Shown here: positions 32,201 through 48,831 of the stretch, in pieces
How the letters are laid out: the number at the start of each line of letters is the position of its first letter
Numbering within the stretch: the first letter of the stretch is position 1
Assembly (NCBI GenBank): GCA_021521415.1
Contig: JAIQDT010003559.1
Coordinates: forward strand, 124,001-188,000
DNA: 64,000 bases
Source of the DNA: Bidens hawaiensis
Lineage: Eukaryota > Streptophyta > Magnoliopsida > Asterales > Asteraceae
Reading direction: 5' to 3'
Notes under the pieces: model-generated
The model's database searches: none
What the model saw: only the letters and a program-made list of their open reading frames with translations
What the model was told of the DNA's origin: nothing
Translations under genes and position numbers: made by a program

Positions 32201-33193
32201 AACTTCTCTCAAAGATCTTCAAAAGGATTTGTAAGACGTTAACTTTTATAAGAAACATATTAAATACTCACACGTTTGGCTAACACACATAACAAGCATA
32301 CATGTTTGAGTTTGACCTGCATCAAGGACATGATACTGCATTGTCCATCTCGAGCGCCCAAAAAGAAAAAAATGCATCCTTAAACGGGAACCGCCAGAAT
32401 ATTTGTGTGTAAAGACCATTACAGTGACAAACCACCAAAGTTAATGTAAGTAACTAACTCCCTAAACAAATCTTGCACTCGCTAAACCAAGAGCACTCTT
32501 AGAAAAATCTAAACTTTACAAACTAAATATAAAATTTTCTTAAAATACTTACTCGAAATTCTTAATATTTGCTTTGGTTTATGTCCCATGAATAAACTCT
32601 AGGCATATTTGTAAATATGGTCTCATTTATACTAATGAAAAACTATAAAATGAGAAAATTGTCCACGGATTAGCTATAGGGGCATTTTTTTATCACTTTC
32701 AAATATGTCATTTTACAAATTGAAGACATCGCTATATGTAATAACACCGTTAATTATAAAATGTCAATAAAATTGATAAAACCCGAATTTTGTACTAAAA
32801 TTTAAATAAAATTGAGCCAAACTAAATTAAAGTAGTAAATCTAAACAAAACTGCGTTAAAAAATAAATAATATCATTAGTAAAAATAAAATAACAATTTA
32901 TTAAAAATAAAAACATTAAAAAGATTAAACCACCTCGACTATAGAGAACAAAATAGTAAATATGATACAACCAACAAAAACAACAAACATTAGTCCATTA
33001 CGTATACTTGAAATTAAACTCCACCCAACAATAAATATAGACCGTCTCGGTTGGAAAAAAAACTACTAAAATGATATTAAAAGCGACAACATAGTCATAT
33101 AGATTAATTAGATTAATATAACAAATTATATATTTAAATTAATATTAAAAAAAACGCTAAATAAAACCGCGTAATACGCGGGCTAAAAACTAG
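29249..33193 (+). mobile_element. Non-autonomous Helitron (about 3.9 kb)
   Basis: The left end TCTATATAATT follows an A (29,248). The right end is CTAG (33,190-33,193) followed by T. Eight bases before CTAG is a perfect hairpin: CCGCG, loop TAATA, CGCGG (33,167-33,181). Insertion between A and T without duplication, a 5' TC, a 3' CTRR and a subterminal hairpin are the Helitron hallmarks. No Rep/helicase frame is present. The left part (29,400-31,400) looks like captured gene sequence: a pyrimidine-rich leader ending in a donor-like CAAGGTTAG at about 29,594, and a short frame at 31,118-31,378. Confidence 0.8.
31118..31378 (+). pseudogene. Short frame inside Helitron, possible captured exon
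   Basis: An 86-codon frame; from about 31,190 it reads CMNGNEGGHGGSDEIYDRMANG after a TTTGCAG acceptor-like site. I do not recognise the protein, and the hydrophobic C-terminal half may be a shifted frame. Helitrons often carry exon fragments, which is the reason for listing it. It may be chance. Confidence 0.25.
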
Positions 33194-33194
33194 T

Positions 33195-33731
33195 TACATT
33201 ATAATTATCTTTACTACATTTAAAATTGGATGAGAAAAAATAAGTTATCTTTTGTAATTTTCCTTATCACGACTAACATTTCCCCATCTTTTTATCCTTC
33301 ATTTTTTTTTCTAATTTATATTACTTTTTTAAACAAAAAATATAGTTAACCAAATTTACTGGTTCAAACACGTGTTAAAATCCTTTTATGGGATCAAAAT
33401 ATTTTTTCTTAAAAAATCCGTTTTAGTTAAAATTTATACCGAGATTTTAAAAAATTTATAAAAACCTATGTATTTTGTTTTTTTTAACAAATACAAAATA
33501 TTAACCAAAGATCATAAATATACATTATTTAAAAAAAAGTATGAAGATCGGTGAAATAGTTGGTAAATTCTCCCAAAACTTTTGTCAATTCACAAAACAC
33601 AAAATAAGTGATTTAGAAAATATTTACCATAATAAGTTATATTGATTTTCTTTTTCATTGTTTACTAAAATTCGGTATTTCAAACATATTCATAATGATG
33701 TTTTTTCTAATACAATAACAATATCTACTAT
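33195..33731. other. AT-rich intergenic spacer
   Basis: Very AT-rich sequence between the Helitron and the Mutator-like element. Nothing recognised. Confidence 0.5.
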
Positions 33732-33740
33732 TTATTTTTA

Positions 33741-34492
33741 GGGGAAAGTGAATACGGTGCTGTCACGCGTTTAAGCTTACACGGAAATCCTATCAAAACT
33801 ATATAGTTTTGATTAAAAACAATCCAAAACTAACTCATTCCCAAATACATACCATCTATCATGCTAGGTCTCCACCCACAGTCTCCCAAGGCATCGAATT
33901 ACAGAAATAATCGATTCAAATCTTAATCCAATCTATCACAAGGTTTGTAAGAGATGTACTATTCTTCTTAAACAAAAGATACGTTTTTTGAATTTTATTT
34001 TCACACAGTGTTTCAATGGTATAAGATTGGTATTTCTTTCTCAAATCCTAAGTCGCTTCTATTATATTCTCCGTCTTTTGTTTTTTTCACTTCAACATCG
34101 AACTGCTATTTTTACTCTAATTCAACACCTGAACCATGTCAATTGAATTTGTTTCACAACTTCCTTCTCTGATTGGACTCCTACATCTATTATATTGTGT
34201 ATGCATGTATGAACAAAAGCTAAATTAATATTCAATTTATGTACAATTCTTTATTATTAATTTGAATAAAACAGAAAGAAAATATTGGAATAAGGGAATT
34301 CATATACTAATTGTGATGTGAGAATAAAAATCGTTAAAAAAACTCTATGAAGATGGACACCTTGGGGACGGTAGGTGATGGTATGCACTTGAGAATGAAT
34401 TAATTTTGGATTGTTTTTTATCAAAACTACGTAATTTTGATAGGTTTTCCGTGCAAGCTTAGACGCGTGACAGCACCGTATTCACTTTCCCC
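33741..34492. mobile_element. Mutator-like inverted-repeat element (752 bp)
   Basis: Long terminal inverted repeats of 116 bp each (33,741-33,856 and 34,377-34,492) begin GGGGAAAGTGAATACGGTGC and differ at about a dozen positions. A perfect 9-bp duplication TTATTTTTA flanks it (33,732-33,740 and 34,493-34,501). Long inverted repeats with 9-bp duplications are typical of Mutator-like elements. The 520-bp interior has no frame, so it is non-autonomous. Confidence 0.88.
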
Positions 34493-34517
34493 TTATTTTT
34501 AAGGCTTTAATAATAAT

Positions 34518-35250
34518 TAGGGTTGTAAGCGAACCGGATGTTCGGCGGACAACTGGCCGTCCGTTCGACGAAAAGTTTGTTTATGTTTGTCTGTTTAATA
34601 AACGAACCGGACATGAACAAATTTGTTCGGTAAGCTTAGCTGACGAACACGGACAAAAGTCATGTTCGTTCAATAATATTCATGAACGTTTGGTAACGTT
34701 CGTCAGTTTGTAAATGTGAAGTATTTTATAATTAATATGTTTTTATTTTTTTGTTTTTCTACCAGATTAACCTAGTATATAAATCAAGTGAAAAATTAAA
34801 CAAAGCCTACTATGTTAAGTGTTAACTATTTTTAGATATCTTGTGGTGTAATTTTGAATTCGTGGGTGAACGTGTATGGATTTATGATATTTTTTTAAGT
34901 TAATATGTAATCGTTTATTTTTGTTTGTTTGTTAGAGTTGTTTATGTTTGTTTGTCCATTAATGTTCATTAGTGTCCGTTAGTGTTCTTTTGTCCATTAG
35001 CGTCCGCGTGTTCATTTATTCATAAGTGCCCGTTATTGTTCGTTTGTCCATAAGTGTCCGTTAGTGTCCGTTTACAATACTAATGAACGGACACGGACAA
35101 ACCTAATTCCTTAATGGACGGACACAAACATGAAAAAAAAAATGTTTGCTCAGTAGAGTGTTCGTGAACAGTCCATCTGTCCGACAAAAGCTTAACGGAC
35201 GAAAAAAGTCAAAACTTTGTCCAGTTTGTTTTGATCCCCTTACTGCCCTA
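34518..35250. mobile_element. hAT-like non-autonomous element (733 bp)
   Basis: Begins TAGGGTTGTAAGCG and ends CCTTACTGCCCTA, an imperfect inverted repeat. It is flanked by ATAATAAT (34,510-34,517) and ACAATAAT (35,251-35,258), 7 of 8 alike. The interior is full of GTTCGTTTGT/AACGGACACG words on both strands. No transposase is present. It starts only 16 bases after the Mutator-like element ends. Confidence 0.5.
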
Positions 35251-35258
35251 ACAATAAT

Positions 35259-35817
35259 ACAAACATAATAAAGAGATGGATGTGAAGAGTCACTACAATT
35301 ATGATTCTAATGCATTATATAAAGAACAAACTTGGTTAAAATTCTCATTATTTGTTGAAATGTTACACTTTGTACATTTTCATCATTTGTTGAAATTTTG
35401 CGCAGTTTAAGTGTTGTTTAAAAGCTTGTGGCTTGTAGTTTGGTTAATAAAAAAGCTTAATAAAACCAGCAAAAAGCTTGATTTAAAACAACCTAAGTTG
35501 AGCCGGCTCATTTTTGTAACTGGGTCGAGTTTGACCAAAGCTCGGCTCGGGTCATGGCTCGACCTTAGACTCGTTTAAACTCAAGCTCAAGCCAAGCCAA
35601 TAAGCCGCCTTGTTTAATTTCGAGCTTCCTCGACACGGCTTGACTGCCAGTAGTTTGTTTGAAATAACAATAATATTTTTTATTATTATTTTTTAATAAG
35701 AGACTCTAATAATAAGATCCTTCTAGTAGAAGTTATCATAACCGTTTTTGTTTCCCTTTTCCCGCCTCCACGTTTCCAAATTCTCCGTCAAAGCACAACA
35801 TTGTTCTTGATTGATTC
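35259..35817. other. RPN9-copy upstream region
   Basis: The former promoter region. It carries a GAGCTCGGCTCGGGTC-type block at 35,500-35,640 like those in many plant small elements. No clear promoter is seen. Confidence 0.4.
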
Positions 35818-36770
35818 ATGGCCATGGATGCTATTGATTGCATAACTTCTCTTCGCAATGATCACCCGGAGCTCAACGACTGGTGCAACACGCTTTACGA
35901 TCTCTATCAACGCAAGCTATGGCATCAACTCACCATCAACCCCCAACACTTGTTCTGTCTCCCGTCCTCCAGGTATGTATGTATGTATGTATTGTTGAAA
36001 TTAGGTCAACATATTAGGAGGCGTTTTCTTTATCAGCATTTGAAGACAATCAGTTGGAAATATGTAAACAGGTTTGAACTTCTAGTACAGTAACTGTTAT
36101 AAAAAGGACCAATCATGCCTACATTTGCTTGAAATTAGGTCAACATATTAGGTGTTTGTTTATCACCGTCTCATTTACTTTCAAGGCAACTAGTTTCTTT
36201 GTATATGTTAGTTTACGTTTGTGAACTGCTCGTTTAGGTTTTAAACGAACGAACAAGAACATGCCGTCTCTCTTAATGAACGATGAACAAAAAAATTTGT
36301 TCAATCGTATGTTCATGTTTGGCTAAAGCTAAACCGAATAGTCGAAAAATCAAGAATATGTTAACAGTATTAAACTCAGAATATAGTAGTAACTAATAAA
36401 AAGGACCAAATGGATTATTGATGAATGAATACAAGTATATAACTCTCTTCACATTCTTTATTCCAGACTGGTGATGAACTCATACAGCTATATGATAACT
36501 TCATCATTCACTTTGACACCGAGATCAACCCTCTCAGGCTTGCAGAGTTCGCTGTTACAGTCTCTCATAAGTACCTAGATAAAGAAGCCGCCATTAACCA
36601 TCTTAGAAGAACGATCCAGAAGCTCAACTCTGCAAACCAGGAGCATACAGAAGGGCCTATCCTGTTCATTAGCATGCAGATAGCCGCCTTTAGTCTTGGA
36701 AAAGGAGATTATAAAAAGTGCAAGATACTTATTGACATTGGTAAAGCTATACTTGATAGCATCACTGACA

Positions 36771-36787
36771 TTGATAGTTCCGTATAT
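36771..36787 (+). repeat. 17-bp target-site duplication of LINE, left copy
   Basis: TTGATAGTTCCGTATAT, repeated exactly at 38,683-38,699. It encodes part of the RPN9 exon (DSSVY), which shows that the insertion fell inside coding sequence. Confidence 0.95.
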
Positions 36788-38682
36788 CAATCAATCAATC
36801 AATCAATCATACCCAGTAAAATCCCACCGACAGCCAAGCTATAAGTAGGGTCTGGAGAGGGTGGGATGTAGGCACACCGTACCTCTATCCAAAGGAATAA
36901 AGAGGTGGCTTCCAGAGAGACCCTCGGCTCTAAGTACATGTGTATGAAGCAAAATAAAGGAAATCAAAGTTTAACAGTTATATAAAAACTACTACTAATT
37001 ATAATAATATTAATAATAAGATCACAGTTTAACATCTATATAAAAGCTAATAATAATTATAATAATAATAATAATAATATATGTAAGGGAAATACCATTA
37101 TGGTATGTGACCTAAATAAGTTAATTCTAAGCCCTAAGGTATTCAATTCTCTCTAAAAATCCTTAACTTTAATTCTACTTCTCCACGAATTCCTATCCTC
37201 AACCATGTCCTCGGAGAGGTTTAGGTCTATCAAATCATGCCTAATCCTCTCATCCCAAGTCAATTTCGGTCGTCCTCTACCCCTCCTCCCCTCTATAGTA
37301 ATGTTTTCTACGGATCTAACAGGATTCGTCGTCTGTCTTCTCTTTACATGTCCAAACCATCTCAATCTCCACTCTCTTATCTTGTCTGCTATGTTCGCCA
37401 CCCCTAATCTCTCGCGAAACTCAACGTTTCTTATTCGGTCTAGCCTTGTGTGCCCACACATCCAACGTAGCATTCTCATTTCTGCTACCTCCATCTTCCG
37501 CACTTGTGCCTTCTTGATGGCCCAACAATCTGTTCCATATAGCATTGCAGGTCTAACTGCCACCCTATAGAATTTTCCCTTTAGTTTAGTCGGGAAACTC
37601 TTGTCGCACAATATACCTGTGGCTGCTTTCCATCTACACCATCCTACCTGAACTCGGTGGGTCACATCACTGTCTAATTCCCCATCGCTCTGTACAAATG
37701 ATCCTAAATACTTGAACTTCGTTACCTGCGGGACCACCTGACCTTCAATTGTGATCTGTGCGTCTTCATTGTCGTTTATCCCACCAAAATCACAGTGGAG
37801 GTACTCCGTCTTAGATCGGCTAATCTTTAAACCTTTTGTCTCTAAGGTTGTTCGCCACTCCTCAAGCCTCATGTTTAGATCTTGTTTTTTCTCAGCAAGT
37901 AACACAATATCGTCTGCGAACATCATGCACCACGGGAGAGTCCCCTGAATCGACTTTGACAACTCATCCAAGACTACTGCAAAAAGAAACGGGCTCAACG
38001 CTGACCCCTGGTGAAGACCTACCTCTACAGGAAAGAAATCAGTATCCCCCACTGGCGCACGGACACTTGTATCACTCCTGGTATACATATCCATAATTAT
38101 CTCTATGTATTTCCTGGGCACTCTTCTACCCTCCAAGCACTCCTAGAGCACCTGTCGTGGCACACTGTCGTAGGCCTTTTCTAGGTCAATAAACACCATA
38201 TGTAGATCACGCTTCTTCTCCCTATACTTTTCCATTAATCTTCTTATAAGGTGTATTGCCTCTGTGGTGGAACGGCCCGGCATGAGGCCAAATTGGTTGA
38301 CCGTAACCTGAGTTTCTCGTCTAAGTCTACCCTCAATCACTCTTTCCCATAGCTTCATAGTATGACTTAGTAGTTTGATTCCTCGGTAGTTACCACAACA
38401 TTGGGCGTCTCCTTTGTTCTTATAGATAGGAACTACAACGCTGCTCCTCCACTGGTCTGGCATCTTACCTGATTTGAGAATACTATTGAACAGAGTAGTT
38501 AACCACATGACTCCTTCCTCCCCCAGACACTTCCACACCTCGATGGGTATGTTGTCTGGGCCAACCGCCTTAGACCTTCCCATCCTCCTAAGTGCATCCT
38601 TCACCTCTTCTCGTGTGATCCGTCGGCAGTAGCAGTTATTCGATTGTTGTCGTTGAAAGTTTGTGTTGTCTTCCTCTTCTCG
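36788..38682 (-). mobile_element. 5'-truncated RTE-like LINE
   Basis: 1895 bp inserted in minus orientation. Its 3' end (left) is a (TTGA)n tail, read as CAATCAATCAATCAATCA at 36,788-36,805, the short tandem tail typical of RTE-type LINEs rather than poly-A. Next comes a 3' untranslated part with the AGGGTCTGGAGAGGGTGGGATGTA block common in plant RTE-like LINEs. There is no endonuclease region, so the 5' part is missing. A perfect 17-bp duplication flanks it. Confidence 0.9.
37153..38682 (-). pseudogene. LINE reverse transcriptase with one internal stop
   Basis: On the minus strand, one frame runs from the LINE's truncated start to 37,153 with a single TAG at 38,143-38,145 (PRQVL stop ECLEGRRVP). 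Landmarks: [67 protein letters not shown] and the catalytic FADDIVLL. A C-terminal part follows (MLRWMCGHTRLDRIRN, RWFGHVKRR). The truncation and the stop make it inactive. Confidence 0.9.
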
Positions 38683-40256
38683 TTGATAGTTCCGTATATG
38701 CGCATTATTATTGGGTAACATGCCAGTACTGTATTTTTCTCCAAGACCCTGTTGAGTTCCACAAGAATGCTATTCAGTTCTTGGCATATGCGTCAATAGA
38801 GTCTCTGCCAGATTCACATAAGCGGGTATGCAGTTATGTTTATTGCTCGCTTTGGTGCATGTTTATCTTTCATAATATATTTTATTATTTGTTGGTGCAT
38901 TTCCATATCATTGGTAAGTTACACATGATTCTGAAGATGAATTTGTTATAGTCTGCATATACGTGTCTATATGACATATACTCACAATTCTTTATAATGG
39001 ATATCTAAATGTTGTGTTTTGCATCATAGTATATTGCCTCTCATACATGCATCACTGCGATGGTGGGAGATAACATTTACGACTTCGGAGAACTACTTGC
39101 GCATCCAATTGTGAGTATTATCTTCCTCTTCCTTAATTATGCTTAAACTTTTATTAAACAGCCATCTAATATGGTTATTTAATATGACGTCTACAATCAT
39201 GAGATCTGATTTCATAAGATCTAAACGTTTTCAAATATTTCTCATTGAACATTTATGTTGAGGGATATGAATATCCATCACCTCTTTGGTCGATTAAGAA
39301 TATTTAAATCCTTAATCAGATCTCAAAGAAAGCTATTTTTTAAGGTAAAAGTTTGTTTATATTCCGTAAACTGGTTAGGAAAGGTAAATGAACTTTTCAA
39401 ATAATAATAGCATGAGAGGCTTAGTAATTTGTAAATTACTAAAATTGATGTATGCATCACAATGTACTAATGTAGATCAAAAGCACAAGCTACAAACAAG
39501 AAGTTTAGTGGTTTACAAATTAATTATCTTATCAAATTATTTCTCCTAATTATAATAAAGATATTACAATAAATGATTACTGATGTAACTTCAATTTTGA
39601 AACTTTTGCAGATAAAGAGTCTTCTAGGGTCGCCATATGAATGGATCTACCAGATTCTCGAAGCACTTAACTCTGGGAATCTGGTTCATTATCAAGAACT
39701 ATGTACGACTCACAAAACTTGTGTAGATTCTCAGCCTGCTTTGGTCAAAAACGAGAAGAAACTTATGGAGAAGATCAACATTCTTCGGTTGATGGAATAT
39801 ATTTTCAGGTTTTCCATAAAAAAGTTTACACCTTTTCGTTTATATAATTAAAAAACCAAATTCTTTCTATATATTTTACTTCTTTCACTTGCTGGCTACC
39901 GCCAGAAGACAGAACTATCCCTTTGACCACCATTGCAGAGTTCATGGAACTTAGTGTTAAAGATGTGGAGCATCTTCTTTTAAAAAGCCTATCAGTAAGA
40001 ATTATATTATTCGATATAATCTAATCTTGAGTAAGTTTATTAGGAGACTTCTGAATTAATATAATTTCAGGTTGGTCTTATTGAGGGGATGATTGATGAA
40101 GTTGATGGAACAGTTGATGTGTCACGGGTTCAACCGAGAGTTTTGGGAATGAGTCAGATACAGTATTTGAGACATCGGTTGGCTCACTGGTTGGGTAAAG
40201 TTCAGTGGGTTATAATATCAATGGAAACCGGAGCACCCGAGTATGTTGTTCTTTAA

Positions 40257-40864
40257 GTCATGTCTCATGCAAACCTGTGTAAGCATCCGTACAGAATTCT
40301 TTTGTATACATCACACCGAGTTCTAACTCGGTTAACGCATATAAACAATCTGTCATATTAGAGTTCTGACTCAGTGAATGCACAAAGACAATCCTTTTAA
40401 TGGTTGTAATCTCTTCATAAAGGTTTTGTTATTGTTGTATATGTTTATAGTTGTCAAAAGTACATTTAAAAAAATAAAAAATAGTTTTTAACTCCTAACA
40501 AATATATCTAACAATACAATATTTACATTAATGAATAAGTTTTTTAAAACTACATACATAAGTTGTAACATTTGCATATACAATGGATATATGCTTTCAC
40601 AAATAAGCAATCAAGAGAGAATTACATTAGTTATAACAAATGTGATTTGTTGAAAATTTAGAATGCAATATTTAAACTCCCAAGTGCATAAACACATTCA
40701 CTAACCCTTAAAAAATCCAAATAAAATCACAACTTATTCACCATCACCATCACCATCACCATCACCATCACCATCACCATCACCATCACCATCACCATCT
40801 TATCTACACAAAAACCATAAACACAAATCAAAACATAATTCACCTCACCTCACTTCATTCAACC
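40257..40864. other. Intergenic region between RPN9 copy and XLG3
   Basis: The 3' flanks of two convergent genes. It holds the CACCAT repeat and nothing else recognised. Confidence 0.6.
40739..40799. repeat. (CACCAT)10 hexanucleotide repeat
   Basis: About ten perfect CACCAT units, about 65 bases beyond the XLG3 stop codon and so probably inside its 3' untranslated region. Confidence 0.93.
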
Positions 40865-47448
<6,584 letters not shown>

Positions 47449-48214
47449 CCCAGTTCTTTAAAAAATCTGCATTATAACAACTACCCGGATCAGAAAATGA
47501 TAGTTCGACCACCCAAATAAAATCACTTCAATTTTGGGGGAATTCTCAACCATTATAAAGAATCGAATTAGGGCTTTATTTCAACTACCCAATTCAGAAA
47601 ATGATAGATTTGTAAAAAACCCAAATCGGATTACCCGAAAAAATCACTTCAATCAGGAGCCATAAAGAACCAAACTTTAACAAAATAAAGCTCCAATTAG
47701 CACAAAACTGAACTGAAAACTGACTAATTTCTACAAACCCTAAATCCGATTACAGAAGAAATATTACCTTAATTATGCAAAAAGATCCGATATGGGTTTG
47801 ATGATTTTGGTCAATATAAGGTGATAGTCAACAGCCATAAAGGACCCCGCCAAGGAATCAACCGATTAAAGTCAAAGTCTTCGTCTCATCATAGCCGTCG
47901 CCTTTTTGGTAGATCTTTTCAAAAGCCTTCAACTTTGAACAAAAAGAATGAAGACTACAATTTACACCAAACCCATTTGAATCAGTCTAAATCTTGAAGA
48001 AGATTTGAAAGATTCAGCCTAAAACAATGGAAAATGACAGATGCGGTGGTCCAATTTCTTCCTTTTAAGTACGTCGACGGCGTCCAAATTTACTCGAAGA
48101 CGTTTAGCTCAAGTTCTTGTATACATTTAAGTCGAATGTTCATTTCTTTGAAATGACCTTCCATTTCGGCATTCGAACCCATTGACGACGACGCGACCCC
48201 TTTCCCCCTTCCCT
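47449..48214 (-). promoter_or_regulatory. XLG3 leader and remaining promoter
   Basis: AT-rich 766 bases between the XLG3 start and a copia-type LTR. They should hold the 5' untranslated region and core promoter. I see no clear TATA box or uORF that I would defend. Confidence 0.4.
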
Positions 48215-48782
48215 TGTTAAAACCTATTCAGATCTTAATCAATCCATATATGTATTAGATCGATTAAGCTACAGATCTAGTTAATTGATATGCCCTTAGT
48301 TATTATATATGATAGTAATTGATAATAGTAATGATAAGATTAAACGAAGTATTGAGAGAGAGAATGGACAGAGGTTCGAGAGGATAGATAAACAATACTT
48401 AAATTACCCAAGGCTAAACAACCTTATATAGACGATGGAACCCAATTCGTTACACATCCCGTAACGAATTGGCTCCATTCGTTAACTTAAATAACTTAAA
48501 GGGAAAGCATAACGAATCAGTGATTTGTTATACCCCCATTCGTCAACATTCCATGACGGATGGGAAACATACATAACGAATTACTATCCATTCGTTAAAC
48601 ATCCTTAACGAATGGACATTACATATAACGAACTGGCTCATTCGTTAAACATCCTTAACGAATGAACCTATATATAACGAACTAGGTGAATTTACATAAA
48701 TACCCCTTACATTAAAATAATAATAAATCATAACCGATAAATTACAAAGACTCGAGACGACAAAACCGTGCACTAATAAACA
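48215..48782 (-). repeat. 3' LTR of minus-strand copia-like element (568 bp)
   Basis: On the minus strand it runs TGTTTATTAG to GGTTTTAACA. A purine tract (AGACGAGGGGG, 48,783-48,793) sits just before it. It has a promoter-like TCTATATAAGG at about 48,425-48,435. It contains many ATTCGTTA/TAACGAAT words (48,470-48,690). No partner LTR was found in the window, so the other end is missing or nested away. The flanking base group TCCCT has no visible partner. Confidence 0.7.
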
Positions 48783-48831
48783 CCCCCTCGTCTTGAGCTC
48801 TTTGTTTTTAATTACTTGAAGCGCTTTGTCT

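Larger units (their letters stand above)
35818..40256 (+). pseudogene. RPN9: 26S proteasome subunit RPN9 (PSMD13) pseudogene with LINE insertion
   Basis: RPN9 is a PCI-domain lid subunit of the 26S proteasome. Exons: 35818-35972; 36467-36787 plus 38700-38825 (one exon cut by a LINE); 39030-39110; 39612-39808; 39895-39994; 40071-40256. Landmarks: LRNDHPELNDWCNTLYDLYQRKLWHQLT, TGDELIQLYDNFI, GDNIYDFGELLAHPI, EDRTIPLTTIAE, VEHLLLKSLS, VGLIEGMIDEVDGTV. Lesions: a one-base shift near the end of exon 1 (the codons before the donor fit the family only in another frame); the LINE at 36,788-38,682; and loss of the acceptor before exon 5, where TG at 39,893-39,894 stands in place of AG. The other junctions are GT-AG and in phase. 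The last exon is diverged at the C-terminus. This is probably a duplicate gene that has died. Confidence 0.87.

Noticed and set aside
37205..38096. Plus-strand ORFs across the LINE
   Set aside because: Shadows of the minus-strand reverse transcriptase, which has clear catalytic motifs.
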